The notes beneath the pieces were generated by a model that saw nothing but the letters and a program-made list of their open reading frames with translations, did not search any database and had not been told where the DNA came from. DNA of 64,000 bases, from the NCBI RefSeq assembly GCF_028657905.1, contig NZ_CP117781.1:372001-436000 (forward strand), read 5' to 3'. Shown piece after piece: positions 56,694 to 64,000 of the stretch. Position 1 is the stretch's first letter. Every line of letters begins with the position of its first letter. A program made the translations under genes and the position numbers. The stretch is from Burkholderia sp. FERM BP-3421. Lineage in GTDB: Bacteria; Pseudomonadota; Gammaproteobacteria; Burkholderiales; Burkholderiaceae.

Positions 56694-58307
56694 ATGGAAC
56701 GACGCCGCTTCCTGGCCGCGCTGGGCGCATTGAGTTCGGCATGGGGCGCCGCTTCGGCCCGCGCGGCGGCCGAGCGCCCGCTGCCGGGCCGCGCGAGCGA
56801 ATTGTCGCCGGGGCCGGGCGCGTCCGGGGCCGCGTGGGCCGTGCAGCACGAACGGGAGCGGATCGAGACGCTCGATCGCGGCGGCCCGCGCCTGCGCAGC
56901 TTCATCGAACTCAATCCGGACGCCGCGTCGATCGCCGCCGCGCTCGACGCGGAACGCGACGCGGGCCGGGTGCGCGGGCCGCTGCACGGCGTCACGGTCG
57001 CGCTCAAGGACAACATCGCGACCGGCGACCGGATGGCGACGACGGCCGGCTCGCTCGCGCTCGACGGCGTGTCGGCCACGCGCGACGCGTTCCTGGTCGA
57101 GCGCCTGCGGCGCGCGGGCGCGGTGATCACCGGCAAGACCAACCTGAGCGAGTGGGCGAACTTCCGTTCGACCCGCTCGACGAGCGGCTGGAGCGGGCGC
57201 GGCGGACTGTCGCTGAACCCGCACGCGCTCGACCGCACGACGAGCGGCTCCAGCTCCGGCTCGGCCGCGGCGGTCGCCGCGCAGTTCGTCGCGATGGCGG
57301 TGGGCACGGAAACCGACGGCTCGATCGTGTCGCCCGCGTCGATCAACGGCGTGGTCGGGCTCAAGCCGACCGTCGGGCTCGTGAGCCGCGACGGCATCAT
57401 CCCGATCTCGGCGAGCCAGGATACGGCCGGGCCGATCGCGCGCACGGTCGCCGACGCGGCGCTGCTGCTGTCGGTGCTGGCCGGGCGCGACGCGCGCGAT
57501 CCGGCGGCGCGGCGCGCGGGCGCATCCGCGTTCGCGCCCGTCGACTACGTCGGCGCCTTGCATCCCGACGCGCTGCGCGGCGCGCGGATCGGCGTCGCGC
57601 GCGCGTACTTCACCGGCCATGACGAAGTCGACGCCCGCATCGAGCAGTCGATCGCGGTGATGTCGCGGCTCGGCGCGGTCGTGATCGATCCCGTCGATCT
57701 GCCGAAGCCCGACTACCAGGGCGACGAACTGGTCGTGCTGCTGCACGAGTTCCGTCATGGCCTGCCGCAGTGGCTCGCGCAGTTCGCGCCGCACGCGTCC
57801 GTGCGCAACGTGGCGGACGTGATCGAATTCAACTACGCGCAGCGCGCGAAGGAAATGCCGTACTTCGCGCAGGAACTGCTGTTGCAGACCCAGGCCGCGG
57901 GCGGCCTCGACAGCCCCGCGTACCGGCGCGCGCTGCGCGCCTGCCGCCGCGCGCGCGACGCGGGGCTCGCGCGGGTGCTGCGCGCGCATCGCCTCGACGC
58001 GCTCGTCGCGCCCACGGGCGGCACCGCCTGGCTGATCGACCTGATCAACGGCGACGCCGCGGGCGACGGCTTCTCGACGCCGGCCGCGGTCGCCGGCTAT
58101 CCGCACCTGACGGTGCCGGCCGGGCTGGTGCGCGGCCTGCCCGTCGGCGTGTCGTTCGTCGGCGCGCCGTGGAGCGAGGCGCGCCTGCTCGCGCTCGGCC
58201 ATGCGTTCGAGCAGGCGACGCAGTGGCGCGCGGCGCCGCGCTTCGTCGAACGCACGAACGTTCCGCCGCCCGACGCGCCGACGCCCAACGGAACGGACGC
58301 TTCATAA
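56694..58307 (+). CDS. Tat-exported amidase, amidase-signature family (peptide-amidase-like)
   Basis: A 537-residue amidase-signature enzyme with a Ser-cisSer-Lys triad: Lys105 (VALKDNI), Ser186 (TSGSSSGS) and nucleophile Ser210 (TETDGSIV). The N-terminus ERRRFLAAL followed by a hydrophobic stretch and ARAAA is a twin-arginine signal, so it acts in the periplasm. DRGGPRLRSFIELNPDA and overall length recall the Stenotrophomonas peptide amidase, which removes C-terminal amides from peptides. ATG 56694 is used (GGAGAA upstream). Its place at the end of the peptide-import block supports a peptide-processing role; substrate is inferred. Confidence 0.88.
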   Translation: MERRRFLAALGALSSAWGAASARAAAERPLPGRASELSPGPGASGAAWAVQHERERIETLDRGGPRLRSFIELNPDAASIAAALDAERDAGRVRGPLHGVTVALKDNIATGDRMATTAGSLALDGVSATRDAFLVERLRRAGAVITGKTNLSEWANFRSTRSTSGWSGRGGLSLNPHALDRTTSGSSSGSAAAVAAQFVAMAVGTETDGSIVSPASINGVVGLKPTVGLVSRDGIIPISASQDTAGPIARTVADAALLLSVLAGRDARDPAARRAGASAFAPVDYVGALHPDALRGARIGVARAYFTGHDEVDARIEQSIAVMSRLGAVVIDPVDLPKPDYQGDELVVLLHEFRHGLPQWLAQFAPHASVRNVADVIEFNYAQRAKEMPYFAQELLLQTQAAGGLDSPAYRRALRACRRARDAGLARVLRAHRLDALVAPTGGTAWLIDLINGDAAGDGFSTPAAVAGYPHLTVPAGLVRGLPVGVSFVGAPWSEARLLALGHAFEQATQWRAAPRFVERTNVPPPDAPTPNGTDAS

Positions 58308-58398
58308 CCATCTCAGAATTAATTGGTTTCCTGCCGGCCGGCGGCCCCGTATCGTGGCAGCCGGTCTGGAGAAACAATCAACAACAGGAAGCCATTTC

Positions 58399-59574
58399 AT
58401 GAAGCACACCACGCGCCTCGCCCTGCTCGCGCTGCCCGCCAGCGCCTTGGTCGCCACCGCCGCCCACGCACAGAGCAGCGTCACGCTGTACGGCATCGTC
58501 GACGCGGGCATTGCCTACGTGCACAACGCGCAGGACGGCGCGGGCAAGAATCAGTCGTCGCTCGTCAAGTTCAGCAGCGGCAATCTGTCGGGCAGCCGCT
58601 GGGGCCTGAAGGGCAGCGAGGATCTGGGCGGCGGGCTGTCGGCGCTGTTCCAGCTCGAGAACGGCTTCAATATCGGCACCGGGGTGGCGAACCAGGGGCA
58701 GCGCGAGTTCGGCCGCAAGTCGGTGGTCGGGCTGTCGAGCACCGCCTGGGGCACCGTGACGCTCGGCCGCCAGTACGATCCGATCGTCGATCTCGTGCAG
58801 GGCCTCACCGCGGACAACTACTACGGCGGCGTGTTCGCGACGCCGGGCGATCTCGACAACTACGACAACAGCCTGCGCGTCAGCAATTCGATCAAGTACG
58901 TGAGCCCGCTGTACGCGGGCTTCCAGGTCGAGGCGCTGTACGGCTTCGGCGGCGTGGCGGGCGCGGCGGGCAACGGCCGCACCTACAGCTTCGCGGCGAG
59001 CTACGCGACCGGGCCGCTGTCGCTCGGCGCGGGCTTCTTCTACGCGAACGGCGGCAATACGGCCACGAGCGGCGTGCGCAGCTGGAACAGCAGCTCGGAC
59101 ACGCTGTTCAACACGGTGATCAACCAGGGCTTCTCGAGCGCGAAGTCGATCCAGATCGTGCGCGCGGCGGCCCAGTACGTGCTGGGGTCGGCCACCTTCG
59201 GGGTCGCGTATTCGAACACGCAGTACGGCGCGGATTCGCTGTCGGCGTTCACCCAGACCGCGAAGTTCAACAGCGGCTCGGCGTTCCTCGACTACCAGTT
59301 CTCGCCGGCGGTGCGCGCGGGGATCGGCTACAACTACACGGCGCTGTCGGGCCAGACGTCCGCGCACTACAACCAGGTGAACCTCGGCGCGGATTATTCG
59401 CTGTCGAAGCGCACCGACCTGTATGCGCTGTTCGGCTACCAGAAGGCCAGCGGCCGGACGCTCGGCGCGAACGGCACGGTGGTCAACGCGGCCGCGTCGA
59501 TCGGCTCGTATGGCGTGAATTCGGGTACGGATTCGCAGGAACTCGCGGTGGTGGGCATCCGTCACCGGTTCTGA
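58399..59574 (+). CDS. Classical Gram-negative porin (OpcP/Porin_4 type)
   Basis: A 391-residue outer-membrane porin with signal peptide (cleavage near AHAQ-SSV), the N-terminal SSVTLYGIVDAGI, SRWGLKGSEDLGGGL and C-terminal VVGIRHRF, all standard in Burkholderia 16-strand trimeric porins. It provides passive entry of small hydrophilic solutes. CAGGAA precedes the ATG, and a strong hairpin follows. Confidence 0.95.
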   Translation: MKHTTRLALLALPASALVATAAHAQSSVTLYGIVDAGIAYVHNAQDGAGKNQSSLVKFSSGNLSGSRWGLKGSEDLGGGLSALFQLENGFNIGTGVANQGQREFGRKSVVGLSSTAWGTVTLGRQYDPIVDLVQGLTADNYYGGVFATPGDLDNYDNSLRVSNSIKYVSPLYAGFQVEALYGFGGVAGAAGNGRTYSFAASYATGPLSLGAGFFYANGGNTATSGVRSWNSSSDTLFNTVINQGFSSAKSIQIVRAAAQYVLGSATFGVAYSNTQYGADSLSAFTQTAKFNSGSAFLDYQFSPAVRAGIGYNYTALSGQTSAHYNQVNLGADYSLSKRTDLYALFGYQKASGRTLGANGTVVNAAASIGSYGVNSGTDSQELAVVGIRHRF

Positions 59575-59589
59575 CGAACCGTGCGCGAC

Positions 59590-59640
59590 GCGCGGGCGAG
59601 GCGGGGCGGCGGATGCGCTGCCCCGCCTCGCCCGCGCTTG
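59590..59640 (+). terminator. Hairpin terminator after porin
   Basis: An 18-bp perfect stem pairs 59590-59607 with 59620-59637 across a 12-base loop; only a short TT follows. It lies 16 bases after the porin stop. Stability is high, though the U-tract is weak. Confidence 0.75.
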
Positions 59641-59761
59641 GATTATGCGATACCGTATCTATACTTCAGACGATTTGATTTAATACGTATTCCCATTCAT
59701 CGATCATGACGCGCGTGGGCCGCAGCGGCCGGCGACGCGTCGGCGCTTCCGAGGGACACCC

Positions 59762-61333
59762 ATGAACACGACGATTCGAACCATGGCGGCGGCCGCGTTG
59801 TTTGCGGTCGCGGGCGCCTGCCTGGCCGCCAACACGCCGCCCGCGCCGGTCCACCTGCCGCCCGGCATCGCCTGGCAGCAGGGCGACGTGGATGCCGCGT
59901 TCGCGCAGGCGAAGCGGACCAACAAGCCGCTGCTGCTGTACTGGGGCGCGGTGTGGTGCCCCTCGTGCAACCAGGTGAAGGCGACCATCTTCAGCCAGCA
60001 GGCATTCAAGGACCGCTCGTCGTTCTTCGTGCCGGTCTACCTCGACGGTGACAACGAAAGCGCGCAGAAGCTCGGCGAACGCTTCAAGGTGCGCGGCTAT
60101 CCGACCATGATCCTGTTCCGTCCGGACGGCACCGAGATCACGCGCCTGCCGGGCGAGGTCGATCTCGAACGCTACATGCAGGCGCTGTCGCTCGGCATGA
60201 ACGCGGCCCATCCGGTGCGGCAGACGCTCGCGAACGCGCTCAAGGACGGCGCGAAGCTGACGCCGGACGAATGGCGGATGTTGGCCGACTACTCGTGGGA
60301 TACCGACGGCGACCTGCCGGTGCCGAACGAGCGCGTCGCGCAGACACTGCAGACGCTCGCGCAGCGCGCGAAGGCCGATCACGCGAACGGCGAGGCGCTG
60401 CGGCTGGAACTGAAGGCGGTCGTGGCGGCGGCGGGGAGCAGCGGCGCGGGCGCGCAACAGGGCGAGATCGACAAGGCGGCGGGCCTGGCCGCGTTGCAGG
60501 ACGTATTGCGCGACGCGGCGCAGAGCCGCAGCAATTTCGACGTGCTGGTCACGGCGCCCGCCGATCTCGTCGGCTATCTGGCGGGCAGGGACGCGGCGGC
60601 GCGCGCGCGTCTCGCCGGCGCCTACGATGCGGCGCTCGTGCGGTTGAACGGCGACCGTTCGCTGTCGCCGATCGACCGGCTCGCGGCGCTCGACGGGCGC
60701 GTCGCGCTGGCGCGTCTCGACACGCCGAAGGGCCCGCTCGCGAAACCGCTGCTCGACACGGTGCGCACGCAGGTCGCGGCGGCGGACAAGGCGACCACCA
60801 ACGTCTACGAGCGGGCGGCGGTGATCAGCACGGCCGCCGACACGCTGACCGACGCGGGCCTGCTCGATGCATCGGATGCGCTGCTGAAGGCGGAGCTGCC
60901 GCGCTCGGCGACGCCGTATTACTTCATGTCGGGGCTGGCCGCGAACGCGAAGGCGCGCGGCGACAAGACGGCTGCGCTCGACTGGTACGAGAAGGCGTAC
61001 AACGCGGCGAGCGGGCCGGCGACGCGGCTGCGCTGGGGCGCGAAGTACTTCACGAACGCGGTGGAGCTGGCGCCGGACGATACCGCGCGGATCCAGGGCA
61101 TCGCGAACAGCCTGCTCACGCAGGTCGCGCAGACCCGCAACGCGTTCTACGGCGCGAATCGCCGCGCGTTGACGACGGTGGTGGCGCAGCTGGTGCGCTG
61201 GAACAAGGGCGGGGCGCACGAGTCGACCGTGAAGGCGGTGGTGCGGCAGTTCGAGGGCGTGTGCGGGAAACTGCCGGCCGGCGATCCGCAGGCGGGGACG
61301 TGCGGGAGTCTGATCCAGCCGGCCAAGGCTTGA
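59762..61333 (+). CDS. Secreted thioredoxin-fold protein with long C-terminal helical region
   Basis: A 523-residue protein with a signal peptide (cleavage near CLAAN; Cys20 is not in a canonical lipobox). Residues about 40-145 form a thioredoxin-like domain with the redox motif CPSC at 66-69 and cis-Pro in RGYPTMI, similar to the C-terminal domain of DsbD and to periplasmic reductases. Residues about 155-523 are helical and Ala-rich and I do not recognise them. Probable periplasmic disulfide reductase or thiol-handling protein; partner unknown. It stands alone. Confidence 0.82.
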   Translation: MNTTIRTMAAAALFAVAGACLAANTPPAPVHLPPGIAWQQGDVDAAFAQAKRTNKPLLLYWGAVWCPSCNQVKATIFSQQAFKDRSSFFVPVYLDGDNESAQKLGERFKVRGYPTMILFRPDGTEITRLPGEVDLERYMQALSLGMNAAHPVRQTLANALKDGAKLTPDEWRMLADYSWDTDGDLPVPNERVAQTLQTLAQRAKADHANGEALRLELKAVVAAAGSSGAGAQQGEIDKAAGLAALQDVLRDAAQSRSNFDVLVTAPADLVGYLAGRDAAARARLAGAYDAALVRLNGDRSLSPIDRLAALDGRVALARLDTPKGPLAKPLLDTVRTQVAAADKATTNVYERAAVISTAADTLTDAGLLDASDALLKAELPRSATPYYFMSGLAANAKARGDKTAALDWYEKAYNAASGPATRLRWGAKYFTNAVELAPDDTARIQGIANSLLTQVAQTRNAFYGANRRALTTVVAQLVRWNKGGAHESTVKAVVRQFEGVCGKLPAGDPQAGTCGSLIQPAKA

Positions 61334-61611
61334 GGCGGGAACGCGGGGGCTCGCGCGACGGCGCGGGCCTTCGCGAGGGGGCGGAGGGGATCGGGAGCTA
61401 CCTGATAGATTGACGAAAGGATGATCTTTAGGAAAGTTCGGTATGCAGAAGAAAAATGTGCGTGGCTCAACGCTTCTCGAACGCGCGGCCTTGGATGCCG
61501 TTTATGCGTAGGTTAGATCAACAGTATTAAGATGGACGGTGGATAATGCGGATTAAGCTGCGTGTTGTTTTCAAAGATCGTTTTCAACGCTCCGAGAGCG
61601 CTGAATGACAC

Positions 61612-62042
61612 ATGGCTAATACGTACCATTACGGAAATCATGAAAATCTGACGCCTGTCGAATGGCTTTTTTTGTTGCGATAGACGAGACCATGGAGGTC
61701 TTGGGCGTGAGTGACATAGTGGGTGTCGGAATGATCCTGGCAGGCGCTCGTTTCGTACCGACGCGAGGGAAGTTTGCTGGCGCTGTCAAAGGAACATCAG
61801 TCTCGTCAAAGCTGTCCCGCTCCCTGCTTCCTTTTGAAATCAAGTATCGGATTTTGCCGACGTTTACTTCGCTGAAGAGTGTGGCTTTGTTGCGAGTGAA
61901 ATATACGAATCACATTGGTGCGTTTGTCGGGCGCGCCATTCCAGGTGTCGGATGGGTGATCACGGCGTCTGATGCGGTGACGATTGGCTATCGGACCATG
62001 ACGACATGCAATCGCCTCGTGAAACCAGAGGATCGTTTGTGA
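61612..62042 (+). CDS. STM2901-family protein, frameshifted in a T run
   Basis: The small STM2901 family (unknown function, Salmonella and Burkholderia) is recognisable in two pieces: frame 1 from ATG 61612 (YHYGNHENLTPVEWLF) and frame 3 (FVAIDET...VGRAIPGVGWVITASDA). The join is a run of seven T at 61667-61673 where eight are needed. Adding one T restores a 143-residue protein of family length. One-base sequence error is most likely; true loss or slippage at the run is possible. The stop overlaps the next gene (TGATG). Confidence 0.8.
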
Positions 62043-62395
62043 TGGATGACCCGTGGAGCCACCTGCAAGCATTCATTCGCGAGGTGCGTGCGCCTTCCTT
62101 GTTCGGCCTGGACGCGCAACTGACCCGCGACATGGATCTGTATCACGACCTGGACTGGGAACCGGCCAGGATCGCGTCGGTGATGCGCGCTTGGGCCGCG
62201 CGCTTCGATGTGGACCTCGGCGATTTCACGGTCGAGGATTACGTTCCTTCCGCGAGCATGCGCCGGCGCGATGTTATGTGGGCCGCCTTGAAAGCGCCGT
62301 TCAGCGCGGCGGCGCGCGATGCGCTCGGCGGCCGGGCGCTGACGCTCGGGATGCTGGAGGCGGTCATGCGCGACGGGAAGTGGTCGCGAGAATAG
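62042..62395 (+). CDS. DUF1493-family protein
   Basis: A 117-residue protein with DUF1493 features (LTRDMDLYHDLDW, DVDLGDFTVEDYV). DUF1493 resembles an acyl-carrier-protein-like helical domain but lacks a clear DSL attachment motif here. Genes of this family commonly follow STM2901-type genes, and here they overlap by one base. Function unknown. Confidence 0.85.
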   Translation: MDDPWSHLQAFIREVRAPSLFGLDAQLTRDMDLYHDLDWEPARIASVMRAWAARFDVDLGDFTVEDYVPSASMRRRDVMWAALKAPFSAAARDALGGRALTLGMLEAVMRDGKWSRE

Positions 62396-62447
62396 CGCAC
62401 AAGGAATAGGCATCCCATCACGTTGTGTTCATCACACCGCCGAATCC

Positions 62448-63272
62448 TCAGCAAGCCCGCGCGCGCACGAGGCGCAGCCCCCACGCCGTGTCGAGTCGCC
62501 CCTGCGCGTCGCATAGCGGCGCGAGCGCCGCAAGCAGGCGCTCCCGAAACGCCTGCCGCGCCGCCTCGGGCAGCCGGTCGGCGTCGTAGGTTTCGAGCAT
62601 CGACTCCCACAATTCCTGCGGCGTCGGCGTCCATTTCACCTCCAGATCTTCGCAATGCGGCGCATCGAAGCCGCGCCCGACGCAGGCGGCCCAACCCTCC
62701 GGCGTGGACGTGCGCGCATCGCCGAAGCGCAGCGGCGACAGCGCATCGCGCGCGATCGGCCGGAACACGTCGAGCAGGACCTCGCCCGCTTCGCCGAGCA
62801 GGAAGCTGCGCCCGACCACGGTCGCGAACAGGCCGCCCGGTTTCAGCACGCGCCGGATCTCGGCCATCACCGTATCCAGATCGTCCATCAGCATCAGCGC
62901 CATGTGCGACAGCACGTAGTCGACCGTGCCGCTTTCGATCGGCAACTGTTGCGCGCGCGCGTGGAGCAGGTCGACCTCCGCAGGCAGCACGGCACGCGCG
63001 GCGGCGAGTTCGCCCCGGCTGAAATCGACGCCGACGAGGCGCGGCGGCGTGTCGTTCCGGGTGGCGAGCAGTTGCAGCAGCGGCCCGTCGCCGCAGGCGA
63101 CGTCGACCACCGTCGGCGTGCCCGCATCGCGCGGCACGAGCGCGGCGAGCACGGCGTAGGACGACGCGTATTCGCCGCCAGCGGACCGGCACGGGTGGTG
63201 CGCGAACGCGCGGCGGGTCGCACCCGGCCGGCGCGCGTGGAAATCCTGCAGATAGTGTTCGGTGGCGGACAT
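62448..63272 (-). CDS. SAM-dependent class I methyltransferase
   Basis: A 274-residue methyltransferase of the ubiE/BioC general type. Motif I is VVDVACGDGPLL, followed by LVGVDFSRGEL (acidic residue binding the ribose), a DYVLSHMALML region and LKPGGLFATVVG. ATG 63272 is chosen as the start of recognisable sequence; longer frames upstream look non-coding. It is convergent with DUF1493 and divergent from the penicillin-binding protein gene. Substrate unknown. Confidence 0.82.
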   Translation of the reverse strand: MSATEHYLQDFHARRPGATRRAFAHHPCRSAGGEYASSYAVLAALVPRDAGTPTVVDVACGDGPLLQLLATRNDTPPRLVGVDFSRGELAAARAVLPAEVDLLHARAQQLPIESGTVDYVLSHMALMLMDDLDTVMAEIRRVLKPGGLFATVVGRSFLLGEAGEVLLDVFRPIARDALSPLRFGDARTSTPEGWAACVGRGFDAPHCEDLEVKWTPTPQELWESMLETYDADRLPEAARQAFRERLLAALAPLCDAQGRLDTAWGLRLVRARAC

Positions 63273-63513
63273 GACGGGGGCCGGGGCGAGAGAGTGAAGG
63301 TGCCTCGATCTTATCGATGGCGCGCACGGCCCGCCATGCGGAGCGTTCGGTATTGCGCGCGGAGCGAGGCGCGGCAGCGGCGTAACCCGCGTTGCGCAAG
63401 CGGGCGCGCCAACCCGTCGCACCGCACCGGCGGCCGCCGCATGCCCTACGCTTCCCGGTCCACCCCCCGCGTTTTGATACGATGCGGGCTTTCCACCCTT
63501 ACTCCCGAGCCTC

Positions 63514-64000
63514 GTGTCGTCTTTCCGTGACCGGTGCGCGCAAGGATTCGCCGCCATTCGTTCCGTCGTCCGCGCCATCGTGGCCCGTGCGGCGCCCGTC
63601 ATCCGTTCCGCGCGCGCCGCGCTGTGGGCGCGCGTGCGCCATCCGACCCGGCGCGGCGTGGCCGTCGCGTGCGCCGCGCCCGTCGCGCTGTTCGCGCTCT
63701 ACGTGCTGCTGCTGATCCCGTTCACGCCGGGCATCGGCGACATCCGCAAGGCGCGCGTCGACGCGCCCGCCCGGATCCTGTCCGTCGACGGCAAGCTGCT
63801 CGCCGAGTTCAAGCCGGCGAACCGCGAATGGGTCGCGCTCGCGGACATCTCGCCGCACATGGTCGATGCGTTGATCGCGACCGAGGATCATCGCTTCTAC
63901 GAACACCACGGGCTCGACTGGCGACGCACCGCGTCCGCTGCGCTGCACACCTTCTCGGGCAGCCGCCAGGGCGGCTCGACGATCACCCAGCAGCTGGCGC
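63514..64000 (+). CDS. Class A penicillin-binding protein (PBP1A-like), 3' truncated by window edge
   Basis: The first about 160 residues of a bifunctional peptidoglycan synthase. After a basic N-terminus there is a membrane anchor (VAVACAAPVALFALYVLLLIPF), then the GT51 glycosyltransferase start: ARILSVDGKLLAEF, the catalytic-Glu motif ATEDHRFYEHHGLDW and GGSTITQQLA. GTG 63514 is used as the likely start but no strong ribosome site is seen. The transpeptidase half lies to the right of the window. Confidence 0.85.
   Translation, partial: MSSFRDRCAQGFAAIRSVVRAIVARAAPVIRSARAALWARVRHPTRRGVAVACAAPVALFALYVLLLIPFTPGIGDIRKARVDAPARILSVDGKLLAEFKPANREWVALADISPHMVDALIATEDHRFYEHHGLDWRRTASAALHTFSGSRQGGSTITQQLA

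Noticed and set aside
1..64000. CRISPR arrays, tRNA or rRNA genes, insertion sequences
   Set aside because: No regularly spaced direct repeats, no cloverleaf-like sequences with CCA-type ends, and no transposase motifs were noticed on reading; a covariance-model search could still find small RNAs.

Overview
The window reads as a high-GC Burkholderia chromosome or replicon (Burkholderia sensu stricto; species not assignable by eye). The clues are GC-rich codon use throughout, a Burkholderia-type secreted lipase, a Burkholderia-style classical porin, a VgrG with DUF2345, and a TonB-ExbB-ExbD-ExbD set. No tRNA, rRNA, CRISPR array or complete insertion sequence was seen.

Region 1 (1-10.5 kb) is the tail of a secondary-metabolite or lipid biosynthesis cluster. 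It holds the 3' part of a cytochrome P450-ketoreductase-dehydratase fusion, a flavin monooxygenase (frameshifted as written), a MacB/LolD-like ABC ATPase and permease, a LolA-like periplasmic carrier, an outer-membrane barrel, a small DUF4345 membrane protein and an Sfp-type phosphopantetheinyl transferase. The set looks like tailoring, carrier-protein activation and a private envelope export route for a lipophilic polyketide/fatty-acid product whose synthase would lie left of the window.

Region 2 (10.5-15 kb) has a secreted LipA-type lipase without its usual foldase gene, a membrane GGDEF-EAL protein, and an UndA homologue (1-alkene-forming fatty-acid oxidase) with all the iron ligands I can recall in place.

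Region 3 (15.3-19.6 kb) is a type VI secretion island: a vgrG broken by about seven small indels, a lower-GC effector with a lysozyme/transglycosylase-like C-terminus, and a putative periplasmic immunity protein.

Region 4 (20-34 kb) is mixed: an MlaC-like protein; a Cache histidine kinase/NarL regulator pair joined to a MocR regulator; AzlCD and LysE exporters; a minus-strand group of an MFS transporter, a cysteine desulfurase and an unrecognised 254-residue protein; a LOG-like protein; and an acyltransferase-3 protein. Two long gene-poor stretches (29.6-30.6 and 33.4-34.8 kb) lie here.

Region 5 (34.7-58.3 kb) is the most coherent block and is entirely on the plus strand: tonB-exbB-exbD-exbD-TPR, an XRE-cupin regulator, a large TonB-dependent receptor, yejABEF peptide importer genes, a TldD/TldE-like metalloprotease pair, two GNAT acetyltransferases, an RND pump without partners, a TPR-like protein and a Tat-exported amidase. 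From yejA to the RND gene the reading frames overlap or nearly touch. I read it as a peptide capture, import, cleavage, N-acylation and efflux module, which to my knowledge is not described as a unit.

Region 6 (58.4-64 kb) carries a porin, a secreted thioredoxin-fold protein, an STM2901/DUF1493 pair (frameshifted in a T run), a methyltransferase and the start of a class A penicillin-binding protein.

Four genes carry 1-4 base indels. Those in exbB, the monooxygenase and the STM2901 gene sit in homopolymers and look like sequence errors. Those in vgrG could be errors from a multicopy gene or true decay.
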